From positions 186,001 to 250,000 of the forward strand of contig NZ_JQGC01000015.1 in the NCBI RefSeq assembly GCF_000743575.1: a stretch of DNA of 64,000 nt, given 5' to 3'. Made by a program: the position numbers and the translations under genes. Of this stretch, positions 28,488 through 39,636 are shown in pieces. The notes below the pieces were generated by a model. The model did not search any database. It saw only the letters and a program-made list of their open reading frames with translations, and was not told where the DNA came from. This DNA comes from Devosia riboflavina (GTDB lineage: Bacteria > Pseudomonadota > Alphaproteobacteria > Rhizobiales > Devosiaceae). Each line of letters opens with the position of its first letter. The first letter of the stretch is position 1.

Positions 28488-30677
28488 ATGCGAACCGAAC
28501 GGGCAGAGATGCAGACGCGGATGGACATTGTAGCGGTCATGGTGGGGGTCGCCGTAGAGGGCCCCTATAGCTATCGCGTACCCGAACATATGGTGGTCGA
28601 GCGCGGCTCCATCGTCGCCGTGCCGCTCGGGCCACGGCTCACCCTCGGCGTCGTCTGGGGCGCGCCCAAGGACAATATCGCCCACAATCGCCTGCGCGAC
28701 GTGGCCTATGTCTATGACGTGCCGCCGCTCTCCGAGGAATTGCTGAAACTCGTCGAATGGGTGGCGCGCTATACGATTACCGCCCCCGGCCAGGTTTTGC
28801 GCGGCGTGCTGCGCTCGCCCGAAGCGCTCGATGCGCCAAAGCCGGTTATTGCCTATCGCCGCACCGGAATCGAACCCGAAAAACTCACTCCGGCGCGCCT
28901 CCGCGTCCTCGATGCGCTGATGGACGACATGGCCTGGCCTAAGCCGGCCCTTGTTGGCGCGTCCGGTGTCTCCACTTCGGTCATAGATGGGCTAGAGCGG
29001 GCAGGGGCCCTCGAAAAACTCGAAATCCCGGCACCGCCCGTGGTCATGCCGCCTGATGCGGATGGGGCGCCATCAAAACTCAATCCTGAGCAGCAGGCGG
29101 CGCTCGACGATATTTTGGCGCTCGATCCGCACCGTTTTGGCGTCGCGCTACTCGATGGCGTCACCGGCGGCGGCAAGACCGAAGTCTTTTTCGAAGCCGT
29201 AGCCGATACGCTGCGTGAGGGACGCCAGGCGCTGATCCTGCTGCCCGAAATTGCGCTGACCAACACTTTTATTGATCGCTTCACCCGCCGTTTCGGCACC
29301 CGTCCGGCCGAATGGCATTCCGACATGACGCCGGTGCAGCGCTCAAAAGTCTGGCGCGGCGTGCTCGATGGCACCGTGCGGGCCGTGGTCGGCGCCCGTT
29401 CGGCGCTGTTTCTGCCCTTTCGCGAACTGGGCCTGTTGGTGCTCGATGAAGAGCATGACGGCGCATACAAACAGTCTGAAGGTTTTACCTATCACGCTCG
29501 CGACATGGCGGTGGTTCGCGCCCAGTTTTCGCAGGCGCGAGTGGTGCTGTCGTCCGCGACCCCGTCTGTCGAATCGCGAAACAATGCCAATCAGGGGCGC
29601 TATGCGCATGTGCGGCTCGAAAGCCGCTTTGCCGAAGCGGCCATGCCCGACATTACCGCCATCGACATGCGCATTGACGGACCGGAAAAAGGCTCCTGGA
29701 TCGCGCCATTGCTCGCCCGCGAAGTCTTTGCCGCGCTCGATCGCGGCGAACAGGCGCTGCTGTTCCTCAATCGTCGCGGCTATGCCCCACTCACCCTCTG
29801 CAATGCCTGCGGCCACCAGTACAAATGCCCGGATTGCTCATCGTGGATGGTCGAGCACCGGTTCCGCGGCGTACTCATGTGCCACCATTGCGGCCACGAG
29901 GTGCGCACGCCAAAGCACTGCAGCGAATGCGGGCAGGTGGATAGTCTCGTGCCGGTCGGCCCGGGTATCGAGCGCGTCGCCGAGGAGGCGGCTGTCCGCT
30001 TCCCCAATGCCCGCCGCGTGCTTCTTTCTACCGATATGGGCAGTCACGCCCAGTTGCGCGAACGCTTTGCCGAGGTCGAGCGGGGCGAATATGATCTCAT
30101 CATCGGCACGCAGCTCGTCTCAAAAGGCCATCATTTCGAAAAGCTCTCGGTCGTCGGTGTGCTCGATGCCGATCTCGGACTTGCCCATGGCGATCCGCGT
30201 GCCGCGGAGAAAACCTTCCAGATCCTAACCCAGGTTGCTGGCCGCGCCGGTCGCGCGTCTCGCCACGGCAAGGCATTCTTGCAGACCTATCATCCCGATC
30301 ATCCGGTGATGAAGGCCATGGTTTCGGGCGATCGCGAGGCTTTTTATGCGCAGGAAATTCTAGCACGGGAAGCCGGCGGCATGCCGCCCTTCGGGCGTCT
30401 TGCGGCCCTCATCATCTCGGCCAATGACCACGACAATGCCACCAATTTTGCTCGCCTGCTGCTCTCGGCGGCGCCCATGGCCGAAGGCGTCAGGCTCTTT
30501 GGCCCCGCCGATGCGCCCGTCGCCATGATCCGCGGCCGGCACCGGGTGCGGCTCCTCGCGCAATCGAGCAAGGATTTTGATCTCTCCGGCTATGTCCGCT
30601 TCTGGCTTTCAAGCGCCGAAAAGCCCAAGGGTGACCTCAAAATTCAGGTCGATATCGACCCCATGAGTTTCATGTAG
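28488..30677 (+). CDS. priA: Primosomal replication restart helicase PriA
   Basis: Reloads the replisome at stalled forks. The protein is about 722-729 residues. The N-terminal 3'-DNA-binding domain includes VGVAVEGPYSYRVPE; the helicase core has Walker A DGVTGGGKTEVF, Walker B LDEEHDGAYKQ and LFLNRRGYAPL. The zinc-binding insertion has eight Cys in CNACGHQYKCPDC and CHHCG...CSECG. A C-terminal domain ends the protein. Possible starts are 28488, 28509 and 28521; the first conserved residues follow the last. priA preceding the atp operon is normal in the order. Confidence 0.95.
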   Translation: MRTERAEMQTRMDIVAVMVGVAVEGPYSYRVPEHMVVERGSIVAVPLGPRLTLGVVWGAPKDNIAHNRLRDVAYVYDVPPLSEELLKLVEWVARYTITAPGQVLRGVLRSPEALDAPKPVIAYRRTGIEPEKLTPARLRVLDALMDDMAWPKPALVGASGVSTSVIDGLERAGALEKLEIPAPPVVMPPDADGAPSKLNPEQQAALDDILALDPHRFGVALLDGVTGGGKTEVFFEAVADTLREGRQALILLPEIALTNTFIDRFTRRFGTRPAEWHSDMTPVQRSKVWRGVLDGTVRAVVGARSALFLPFRELGLLVLDEEHDGAYKQSEGFTYHARDMAVVRAQFSQARVVLSSATPSVESRNNANQGRYAHVRLESRFAEAAMPDITAIDMRIDGPEKGSWIAPLLAREVFAALDRGEQALLFLNRRGYAPLTLCNACGHQYKCPDCSSWMVEHRFRGVLMCHHCGHEVRTPKHCSECGQVDSLVPVGPGIERVAEEAAVRFPNARRVLLSTDMGSHAQLRERFAEVERGEYDLIIGTQLVSKGHHFEKLSVVGVLDADLGLAHGDPRAAEKTFQILTQVAGRAGRASRHGKAFLQTYHPDHPVMKAMVSGDREAFYAQEILAREAGGMPPFGRLAALIISANDHDNATNFARLLLSAAPMAEGVRLFGPADAPVAMIRGRHRVRLLAQSSKDFDLSGYVRFWLSSAEKPKGDLKIQVDIDPMSFM

Positions 30678-30914
30678 CCGTTCGCTCGAAAAAGCCGGTT
30701 TGTCCCCATGACAAGCCTGCGACATTTTCGCCGCAATTGAATCATGCCGCCCAGCCTTGCAAGGCCCGCTTGGCTTGTGTTAGAGCGAGCCCGACTTGAA
30801 GGGTCCGGCTAGGGGAAGTCCGACTTGGGCCCAATTTCCGGACACGTCCCAAGCGTTGAAGAAGCCGGCCTGATTTTTACTCAGGGAACGGCAACATAAG
30901 AGGGTGAAGCGACA

Positions 30915-31475
30915 TTGGCAGCGCAGAATTCAGTGCTTACCCAGATCGCGCGGCCATATGCGTCGGCGCTGTTTGATCTCGCCCAGAGCGAGAATCAGCT
31001 GGCCTCGGTCGAAACCGGCCTTTCCGATATTTCCCGCCTGATCGGCGAAAGCGACGATTTCTCGCGCTACCTGCACTCCCCGGTGATTTCCGGCGATGTG
31101 AAGGCGGCTGCGCTCGACGCGATCCTGAATAAGGCCAAGGTCAATCCGCTGGTTGCCAATTTCCTGCGCCTCGTGGCCAAGAATGGTCGCCTCTTCGCGC
31201 TCGACAATATCATTGTCGGTTTCCGCGAACTGGCCGCTGCGGCACGCGGTGAGACCACTGCAGAAGTCACCTCGGCAGCGCCGCTCACCTCTGAGCAGGT
31301 TGCGGCCCTGAGCGATACGCTCAAGGCAAAGCTCGGGAAGACCGTTACGCTCAACCAGTTTGTCGATCCCTCGCTGATCGGCGGCCTTCAGGTGAAGGTC
31401 GGCAGCCAGATGATCGATTCTTCAATCAAGACAAAACTCGCCGCGATGAAAATCGCCATGAAAGAGGTCGGATAA
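30915..31475 (+). CDS. atpH: F1F0 ATP synthase subunit delta
   Basis: Connects F1 to the stator stalk. The protein is 186 residues: ARPYASALFDLAQSENQLAS at the N-terminus and the C-terminal PSLIGGLQVKVGSQMIDSSI, both diagnostic. The start is a TTG (30915); no ATG exists upstream of the conserved Arg-Pro-Tyr. It overlaps nothing and abuts atpA directly (TAA then ATG). It begins the alphaproteobacterial atpHAGDC cluster; the F0 genes are elsewhere. Confidence 0.95.
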   Translation: MAAQNSVLTQIARPYASALFDLAQSENQLASVETGLSDISRLIGESDDFSRYLHSPVISGDVKAAALDAILNKAKVNPLVANFLRLVAKNGRLFALDNIIVGFRELAAAARGETTAEVTSAAPLTSEQVAALSDTLKAKLGKTVTLNQFVDPSLIGGLQVKVGSQMIDSSIKTKLAAMKIAMKEVG

Positions 31476-33011
31476 ATGGACATCAAAGCCGCGGAAATTT
31501 CTGCGATCCTCAAGGACCAGATCAAGAATTTCGGCCAGGAAGCCCAGGTTTCCGAAGTTGGTCAGGTGCTCTCCGTCGGTGACGGTATTGCCCGTGTTTA
31601 TGGTCTCGACAAGGTGCAGGCCGGTGAGCTCGTCGAGTTCCCGGGCGGCATCAAGGGCATGGCGCTGAACCTCGAAACCGACAATGTCGGCGTCGTGATC
31701 TTCGGCAATGACCGTTCCATCAAGGAAGGCGACGTCGTCAAGCGTACCGGCGCCATCGTGGACACTCCGGTTGGTCCGGGCCTGCTCGGGCGCGTCGTTG
31801 ACGGTCTCGGCAACCCGATCGACGGCAAGGGCCCGATCGTGCACACCGAACGCCGCCGCGTCGACGTCAAGGCGCCCGGCATTCTGCCGCGCAAGTCGGT
31901 GCACGAGCCGATGTCGACTGGCCTCAAGGCCATCGACGCGCTGATCCCGATCGGCCGTGGCCAGCGCGAGCTCGTCATTGGCGATCGCCAGACCGGCAAG
32001 ACCGCCATCATTCTCGACACGTTCCTCAACCAGAAGCCGGCCCATGATGCCGACGCTTCGGACACCGATAAGCTGTTCTGCATCTATGTCGCTGTTGGCC
32101 AGAAGCGTTCGACCGTTGCACAGTTCGTGCGTCAGCTCGAAGAATCGGGTGCTCTCCAGTACTCGATCGTGATCGCGGCAACCGCTTCGGATCCGGCTCC
32201 GCTCCAGTACATCGCGCCGTTCACCGGCTGCGCCATCGGCGAGTGGTTCCGTGACAATGGCAAGCATGCCGTTATCGCCTATGACGATTTGACCAAGCAG
32301 GCCGTTGCCTACCGTCAGATGTCGCTGCTGCTGCGTCGTCCGCCGGGCCGCGAAGCTTACCCGGGCGACGTTTTCTACCTCCACAGCCGTCTGCTCGAAC
32401 GCGCTGCAAAGATGAACGAAGACCACGGTCTTGGTTCGCTGACCGCTCTGCCGGTTATCGAAACCCAGGCAAACGACGTGTCGGCCTACATTCCGACCAA
32501 CGTGATCTCGATCACCGACGGCCAGATCTTCCTTGAAACCAACCTGTTCTTCCAGGGCATCCGTCCTGCCGTGAACGTTGGTCTCTCGGTTTCGCGCGTT
32601 GGTGGCTCGGCTCAGGTCAAGGCAATGAAGCAGGTTGCCGGCTCGCTCAAGGGCGAACTGTCGCAGTACCGCGAAATGGCCGCCTTCGCCCAGTTCGGTT
32701 CGGATCTCGATGCTGCAACCCAGCGCCTCCTGAACCGTGGTGCGCGTCTCACCGAACTGCTCAAGCAGCCCCAGTTCGCTCCGCTCAAGACGGAAGAACA
32801 GGTTGCGGTGATCTTTGCCGGTGGTCAGGGCTATCTCGACACCGTTCCGGTCAACAAGGTCCAGGACTTCGAAAAGCACGTTCTCTCGAACCTGCGTTCC
32901 AAGCACGCCGACCTCTTGAAGACCATCGCTGCCGAAAAGCAGCTCAGCGACGACACCCGCGCCAAGCTGAAGTCGGCTCTTGACGATATCAAGAAGACCT
33001 ACGCGGCCTGA
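31476..33011 (+). CDS. atpA: F1F0 ATP synthase subunit alpha
   Basis: Non-catalytic nucleotide-binding subunit of F1. The protein is 511 residues with P-loop [10 protein letters not shown] near 170, ATP-synthase signature [14 protein letters not shown] near 366-380, and the alpha-specific N-terminus [20 protein letters not shown]. It begins immediately after atpH. Codons are strongly biased to preferred ones, as expected of a highly expressed gene. Confidence 0.98.
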   Translation: MDIKAAEISAILKDQIKNFGQEAQVSEVGQVLSVGDGIARVYGLDKVQAGELVEFPGGIKGMALNLETDNVGVVIFGNDRSIKEGDVVKRTGAIVDTPVGPGLLGRVVDGLGNPIDGKGPIVHTERRRVDVKAPGILPRKSVHEPMSTGLKAIDALIPIGRGQRELVIGDRQTGKTAIILDTFLNQKPAHDADASDTDKLFCIYVAVGQKRSTVAQFVRQLEESGALQYSIVIAATASDPAPLQYIAPFTGCAIGEWFRDNGKHAVIAYDDLTKQAVAYRQMSLLLRRPPGREAYPGDVFYLHSRLLERAAKMNEDHGLGSLTALPVIETQANDVSAYIPTNVISITDGQIFLETNLFFQGIRPAVNVGLSVSRVGGSAQVKAMKQVAGSLKGELSQYREMAAFAQFGSDLDAATQRLLNRGARLTELLKQPQFAPLKTEEQVAVIFAGGQGYLDTVPVNKVQDFEKHVLSNLRSKHADLLKTIAAEKQLSDDTRAKLKSALDDIKKTYAA

Positions 33012-33033
33012 GCCCTGAAGGAGACGACAGGCA

Positions 33034-33921
33034 ATGCCGTCGCTAAAGGATCTTAAGAACCGGATCGACTCGGTCAAGTCGACGCAGAAGATCACCAAAG
33101 CCATGCAGATGGTCGCGGCGGCTAAGCTCCGCCGTGCCCAGGAATCTGCAGAAGCGGCCCGCCCCTATGCAGAGCGCATGGGTGCGGTGCTGGCGAGCTT
33201 GGCTGCCGTCTATGATGGCCAGTCGGATGCTCCCGTCCTCCTGGGCGGCAATGGCAAGGATCAGGTCCATCTTCTGATCGTGGCGACTGGCGAGCGTGGC
33301 CTTGCCGGTGGTTTCAACTCTTCGATCGCGCGTCTGGCGCGCGATCACGCCAACAAGCTCATCGCTGCCGGCAAGACGGTCAAGTTCCTGACCGTCGGCC
33401 GCAAGGGTCACGATATCCTCAAGCGCCAGTTCGCTGACAAGATCATCGAGACCGTCAGCTATCGCGAAGTCAAGAATATCGGCTTTGCGCAGGCCAGCGA
33501 GATCAGCCAGAAGGTCCAGGCCCTCTTTGCTGCCGGCGAATTCGACGTGGCAACCCTGTTCTATGCCAAGTTCAATTCGGTGATCAGCCAGGAGCCGACG
33601 GCCATCCAGATCATCCCGGCAAAGATCGAACGTGTCGAGGGTCAGGGCGAAGCCGCTGCCTCTACCGTGATCTACGAATACGAGCCGAGCGAAGAGGCAA
33701 TCGTCGAAGACCTGCTGCCGCGCAATATCAGCGTGCAGGTGTTCCGCGCCATGCTGGAAAACAGCGCCTCGTTCTACGGTGCGCAGATGTCCGCCATGGA
33801 CAATGCGACCCGTAACGCCGGCGAAATGATCGGAAAGCTGCAGCTGAGCTACAACCGCCAGCGTCAGGCCCAGATCACCAAAGAACTCATCGAAATCATT
33901 TCCGGCGCGGAAGCGCTCTAA
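33034..33921 (+). CDS. atpG: F1F0 ATP synthase subunit gamma
   Basis: Rotor shaft of F1. The protein is 295 residues beginning [20 protein letters not shown] and ending [31 protein letters not shown], the two long helices that form the central coiled coil. It lies 22 bases after atpA with a ribosome-binding site AAGGAGA. Confidence 0.97.
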   Translation: MPSLKDLKNRIDSVKSTQKITKAMQMVAAAKLRRAQESAEAARPYAERMGAVLASLAAVYDGQSDAPVLLGGNGKDQVHLLIVATGERGLAGGFNSSIARLARDHANKLIAAGKTVKFLTVGRKGHDILKRQFADKIIETVSYREVKNIGFAQASEISQKVQALFAAGEFDVATLFYAKFNSVISQEPTAIQIIPAKIERVEGQGEAAASTVIYEYEPSEEAIVEDLLPRNISVQVFRAMLENSASFYGAQMSAMDNATRNAGEMIGKLQLSYNRQRQAQITKELIEIISGAEAL

Positions 33922-35382
<1,461 letters not shown>

Positions 35383-35394
35383 TTTTTGCCACTT

Positions 35395-35418
35395 GGGCTC
35401 GTCGTCCGCGACGAGCCC
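35395..35418. repeat. Strong hairpin between atpD and atpC
   Basis: A perfect 10-bp stem GGGCTCGTCG / CGACGAGCCC with a 4-base loop, 12 bases after the atpD stop. There is no T-run after it, so it probably attenuates or protects the mRNA 3' end rather than fully terminating. This would lower atpC relative to atpD. Confidence 0.65.
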
Positions 35419-35570
35419 AGCGTCTAAGCCCGATGCTTCGGGTTTTCTCCGGTAGAGAATTTCCCCGCTATTCCGAACGGTGAAATGGCTCTAAATATTT
35501 CAGTGGTCGCGCTTTCGAACCGCAAAGGTGGAACCACTTTTGCTGAAAACGCTCTAGGGGACCCAAAAAA

Positions 35571-35993
35571 ATGGCTGAAGGCCTCAAGATCGAGATCGTG
35601 TCGCCCGAGCGTCTGCTGGTCTCGCAGACAGTGCAGTCGGTCAGCGTGCCGGGCACCGAGGGCTATTTCACCGTCATGGCCGACCACGCGCCCTTCATGA
35701 CGACCCTGCGTCCCGGTTTCATCACCGTGACCGGCGACAATTCGGCTGAAATCTTCTTCGTGCGTGGTGGCTTTGCCGACGTCTCGCCCACCGGCCTGAC
35801 GATCCTTGCCGAAGAATCCGTGCCCTTCACCGAATTCGACCATTCGGACCTGCAGGCCCAGATCAAGGCTGCCGAGGAAGAATTGGCCCGGGCCGAAACG
35901 CCCGAGGACAAGTCCTATGCCCAGCAGTTCGTCAGCGCCCTCTTGAACCTCGCGATGGAAGCGCAACAGCTTAATGAGGGTCACGTTCATTAA
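35571..35993 (+). CDS. atpC: F1F0 ATP synthase subunit epsilon
   Basis: Inhibitory rotor subunit. The protein is 140 residues: LKIEIVSPERLLVSQTVQSV and VPGTEGYFTVMADHAPFMTT are the diagnostic N-terminal beta-sandwich; two short C-terminal helices follow. The ATG has AGGGGA upstream. It is the last gene of the cluster, after an unusually long 188-base gap. Confidence 0.95.
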   Translation: MAEGLKIEIVSPERLLVSQTVQSVSVPGTEGYFTVMADHAPFMTTLRPGFITVTGDNSAEIFFVRGGFADVSPTGLTILAEESVPFTEFDHSDLQAQIKAAEEELARAETPEDKSYAQQFVSALLNLAMEAQQLNEGHVH

Positions 35994-36020
35994 GCCTCGG
36001 GCTCTGCCCAAAGTTCTCTG

Positions 36021-36056
36021 AAAAGGCCGCTCCCGAAAGGGGGCGGCCTTTTGTTT
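36021..36056 (+). terminator. Rho-independent terminator of the atp operon
   Basis: GC-rich stem GGCCGC-CCC / GGG-GCGGCC with a GAAA loop, followed by TTTTGTTT, 28 bases after the atpC stop. It is a strong terminator. Confidence 0.9.
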
Positions 36057-36196
36057 GGGGTGCCGTCAGCCCTGCCTAGAATTTGAGCAAGCTATTGGTA
36101 CTGCGCGGTTTTGATCCTGCGGCAAACTTCAGTTAACGTTTGTGCCTCAGTCTTTCCCGAACGCGGCGTTGGGACGCCGGTGTTTCGGGGACAAAC

Positions 36197-38350
36197 ATGC
36201 ATTCTATCCTCAGCCATCTGCGGCTCACCGTGGTCATCGCGGCCATGTCGATCATCGGCATTATCCTTGTCGGCCTGACCATTCTGGGAGCCCTCTTCGT
36301 CACCCTCTCCGGCACCGTCAGCAGCGATGCCCAGGACGCCATCCGCTCCTCGACCCGCATCGCCGCGCAAATCTTTCAGGTCAATCTGCCCAATCTCGAA
36401 GTGGTCGTGGACGCGACCGGCAATGTCGAGGCGCTGACCGGTCGCAGCATGCCGCGCTTCCGTACCAATGACATGATCGACGCCATTGCCGGCGTCGCCG
36501 GGCAGCATGTCGCCATCTATGTGCTCGATCCCGAACAGTCGCCTGATTTCGTCGTCGGCACGACCAGCCTCACCAATGCGACCGGTGAACGCCTCCTCGA
36601 CCAGTCCATTGCCGCGGGCTCGCCCATCCATGCCGCGCTTCTTGCCAATGGTCCGGTGACGACCGATGGCGACATTGCCGGCGCGGGCTATTTCCTCCGC
36701 TACCAGCCCATTGCCAAGGAAGACGGTACGGTTATCGGCGCCCTGATGGTGGCCGTGGCCCGCGCGCCGATCGAAGCGGTGCTCAATCGCTCCATGCTAG
36801 TGCTTTCAGGCATCGTGGCGCTGGCGGTGCTGGTGCTCGGCCTTTCCGCCTTCCTCGTCTCCCGGGCCATCACCAAGCCCATTCCCCGGCTTTCCGAAGC
36901 CATGGCGGCCATTGCCGAAGGCGATCTCGAGCACGCCATTCCCTATCTCGAAAACGGCAATGAGCTCGGGCTGATGGCGCGCACGGTGGAAGTGTTCCGC
37001 AGCAATGCCGCGCAGAAGGCGGCGCTCGACGCGCAGGCCCGGCAACATCTGATCGAAGCTGCCGACCATAACGGCCAATTGCAGGCTATTTCGCGCTCGC
37101 AGATCGTCGTCGAGTTCAATCTCGATGGCACGGTGGCATCAGCCAACGACAACTTCCTCAATCTCCTCGGCTATCGTCTCGATGAGATCGTCGGCAAGCC
37201 CAACGCGCTCTTCCTGTTCGATGCGACCCCGCAGAGCGAAAGCTATAAACAGTTCTGGCGCGATCTCGCGGCCGGCGAGTTCAAGAGCGGCGAATATCGG
37301 CGGCGTTCGCGCGATGGACGCGAAGTCTGGATCCAAAGCACCTTTACCCCGATCTGCGACGATGCCGGCCAAGCCTATAAAATCGTGCAGTTCGCAACCG
37401 ATGTCACCGCGCGAAAGCAGTCGGTCGCGGCGCTCGGTGCCGGATTGAAACAGCTCGCCGATGGCGATCTGACCGGCGGCATCGCGACGCCCTTTCCCGC
37501 CGAATTCGAAGACCTGCGGCTCGCCCTCAATGGCACGGTGGAGCGCTTTGCCGATGTCATGCAGCAATTGCAGGCGACGGCCAAATCGCTGCGCGTCGCC
37601 GGCGGCGAATTGCTGAGCGGGGCCAATGATCTCTCCGACCGCACGACGCGCCAGGCTGCCACCATCGAGCAGACGTCTGCAGCCATGGAAGCTCTCGCGG
37701 ACACGGTGGTGGAAAATGCCGGCCGCGCTGAGGAAGCCGCCCAAAAGACGGCTTCGGTCGCCACGGTGGCGGAGCAGAGCGGCACGGTGATGAACGAAGC
37801 GACGGAAGCGATGCACCGCATCACCCATTCGTCCGGCCAGATCGCCAATATCATCGGGCTGATCGACGACATTGCCTTCCAGACCAATCTCCTGGCGCTC
37901 AATGCGTCAGTGGAAGCGGCGCGCGCGGGCGAGGCGGGCAAGGGCTTTGCCGTAGTTGCCGTCGAAGTCCGGCGTCTCGCCCAATCGACGGCCCAGGCCT
38001 CATCCGAGGTCAAGCAATTGGTCGAAAAGAGCGGCAGCGAAGTGAAAAGCGGCGAGGAGCTGGTGGCTGCGGCCGGCAACAAGCTGATGCAGATGCTCGA
38101 CGTGATGCAACAGAATACCGAGCTTGTCGGTGCCATCGCTCGCGCCAGCCGCGAGCAGGCCGCCGCCATTCGCGAGGTTACCTCGTCCATTCACACGCTC
38201 GATGAAGTCACCCAGCACAATGCGGCCCTGGTGCAGGAGACTCATGCTGCCATCGAGCAGACCGAGGCCCAAACCCAGGCGCTCGATCGCATCGTCGACA
38301 TTTTTCAACTGCAGGAGGCCGGACCGTCCCGCGTCCGCAACGCTGCCTGA
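36197..38350 (+). CDS. Methyl-accepting chemotaxis protein with periplasmic sensor, HAMP and PAS
   Basis: Transmembrane chemoreceptor that controls CheA. The protein is 717 residues. TM1 is ~10-33 and a periplasmic Cache-like sensor ~35-195. TM2 (SMLVLSGIVALAVLVLGLSA) is ~200-222, and HAMP ~223-280 (ITKPIPRLSEAMAAIAEGDL). A PAS domain is ~305-415 (VEFNLDGTVASANDNFLNLL...). A second short HAMP-like segment LADGDLTG is near 435. The MCP signalling hairpin has its tip IDDIAFQTNLLALNASVEAA. The start is ATG 36197; 19 upstream in-frame codons lie before it. No che genes are nearby, and the ligand is unknown. Confidence 0.92.
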   Translation: MHSILSHLRLTVVIAAMSIIGIILVGLTILGALFVTLSGTVSSDAQDAIRSSTRIAAQIFQVNLPNLEVVVDATGNVEALTGRSMPRFRTNDMIDAIAGVAGQHVAIYVLDPEQSPDFVVGTTSLTNATGERLLDQSIAAGSPIHAALLANGPVTTDGDIAGAGYFLRYQPIAKEDGTVIGALMVAVARAPIEAVLNRSMLVLSGIVALAVLVLGLSAFLVSRAITKPIPRLSEAMAAIAEGDLEHAIPYLENGNELGLMARTVEVFRSNAAQKAALDAQARQHLIEAADHNGQLQAISRSQIVVEFNLDGTVASANDNFLNLLGYRLDEIVGKPNALFLFDATPQSESYKQFWRDLAAGEFKSGEYRRRSRDGREVWIQSTFTPICDDAGQAYKIVQFATDVTARKQSVAALGAGLKQLADGDLTGGIATPFPAEFEDLRLALNGTVERFADVMQQLQATAKSLRVAGGELLSGANDLSDRTTRQAATIEQTSAAMEALADTVVENAGRAEEAAQKTASVATVAEQSGTVMNEATEAMHRITHSSGQIANIIGLIDDIAFQTNLLALNASVEAARAGEAGKGFAVVAVEVRRLAQSTAQASSEVKQLVEKSGSEVKSGEELVAAAGNKLMQMLDVMQQNTELVGAIARASREQAAAIREVTSSIHTLDEVTQHNAALVQETHAAIEQTEAQTQALDRIVDIFQLQEAGPSRVRNAA

Positions 38351-38352
38351 CT

Positions 38353-39039
38353 TCAGGCGAGGGCCGCGCCCACCAGCGCGCGGGCATGCAGGTCCGTCGT
38401 ATCGAAGACGGGCAGGGGGCTGACGGCATCGTCGATCAGCATGCCGATTTCGGTGCAGCCCAGAATAACCGCCTCGGCGCCCCGCGCGGCGAGGCGGGCA
38501 ATCGCGTCGACATAGACTTTTCGCGACTCTTCGCGGACGATGCCGCGGCAGAGCTCGTCATAGATGATGCCGTTGAGATTGGTGCGGTCGACCTCGGGAA
38601 TGAGTGCGGTGAGGCCGCGCTGTTCCAGCCGCTCGCGATAAAAGCCCATTTCCATGGTGAAGCGCGTGCCGAGCAGGCCCACGGTCGTATATCCATCGGC
38701 GAGGAGCGCATCGGCGGTCGGATCGGCAATGTGGACGAATGGGGCATTCACACCCTGCATCATCTGTTCGGCAACGAGATGCATGGTGTTGGTCGCAAGT
38801 CCGATGACCTCCGCACCAGCCGCTTGCAGCCGCAGCGCCGAGCGGTTGAGCAGTGCCCCGGCCTCGTCCCATTTGCCCGCCGATTGCAGCTCGGCAATCG
38901 GCGCAAAATCGAGCGAATCCACCAGCACCGGCGCTGAATGCAGCCCACCGAGCCGCGCCGCCGTCTCCTGGTTGAGAATGCGATAGTAATGAGCCGTCGA
39001 TTCCCAGCTCATGCCGCCGATAAGGCCTATGGTCTTCAT
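38353..39039 (-). CDS. Aspartate/glutamate racemase family protein (YgeA-like, Thr/Cys type)
   Basis: PLP-independent amino-acid racemase fold. The protein is 228 residues starting KTIGLIGGMSWESTAHYYRI. The first catalytic Cys is replaced by Thr in GLATNTMHLVAE, and the second is present in AVILGCTEIGML. The Thr/Cys pair is the form known from E. coli YgeA, a broad-specificity racemase, rather than Cys/Cys aspartate racemase. It is convergent with the chemoreceptor (2 bases between stops). Confidence 0.85.
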   Translation of the reverse strand: MKTIGLIGGMSWESTAHYYRILNQETAARLGGLHSAPVLVDSLDFAPIAELQSAGKWDEAGALLNRSALRLQAAGAEVIGLATNTMHLVAEQMMQGVNAPFVHIADPTADALLADGYTTVGLLGTRFTMEMGFYRERLEQRGLTALIPEVDRTNLNGIIYDELCRGIVREESRKVYVDAIARLAARGAEAVILGCTEIGMLIDDAVSPLPVFDTTDLHARALVGAALA

Positions 39040-39045
39040 GTTGTC

Positions 39046-39579
39046 TTACGCGTGGGTAAAGCGTTGCGGGATGTCGATAAAAGCTTCGACAACCCTTTCA
39101 TAAGCCTCGCGCTTGAACGACACAATGAGGGACGGCGTGCGCGACAGGCGCTCCCAGCGCCAGGCGTCGAATTCGGCGTGGAACTTGCCGCCGCCGGGCG
39201 AGGCCACATCGATATCCCCATCGGTGCCGGTAAAGGCAAAGGCAAACCAGCGCTGGCGCTGGCCGCGATATTTTCCCTTCAGCGCCTTGCCGAGCTGTTC
39301 GTCGGGCAGGTCGTAATAGATCCATTCCGGGGCTTCCGCGAGGAGGCTCACGGACGAGATATTGGTTTCTTCATAGAGTTCGCGCAGCGCGGCGCGCAGC
39401 GGGTCCTCGCCCGCATCGATCCCGCCCTGCGGCATCTGCCAAGGCGCGTCATAGTCCGCCGACTTTTCCGGGTCGTCGGATTTGCGGCGGCCGACAAAGA
39501 CATTGCCCTCTGCATTGAAGACGGCAATGCCGACGCAGTCGCGATAGGGAAGGGATTCTCGGCTCGGAATAGAGGACAT
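39046..39579 (-). CDS. rppH: RNA pyrophosphohydrolase
   Basis: Removes 5' pyrophosphate from mRNA to start decay. The protein is 177 residues. It begins YRDCVGIAVFNAEGNVFVGR and has the Nudix box as GGIDAGEDPLRAALRELYEE near residues 52-71, then the RppH segment EWIYYDLPDE with KYRGQRQRWFAFAF. I start at ATG 39579; the open frame continues 12 codons upstream with no conservation. The stop is 7 bases from the racemase start. Confidence 0.93.
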   Translation of the reverse strand: MSSIPSRESLPYRDCVGIAVFNAEGNVFVGRRKSDDPEKSADYDAPWQMPQGGIDAGEDPLRAALRELYEETNISSVSLLAEAPEWIYYDLPDEQLGKALKGKYRGQRQRWFAFAFTGTDGDIDVASPGGGKFHAEFDAWRWERLSRTPSLIVSFKREAYERVVEAFIDIPQRFTHA

Positions 39580-39636
39580 GGTTTCGGTCAGTTCTGTTGG
39601 CGCCCAGCGGACCAAAGCTAGCCAGTCTCTGAGACG

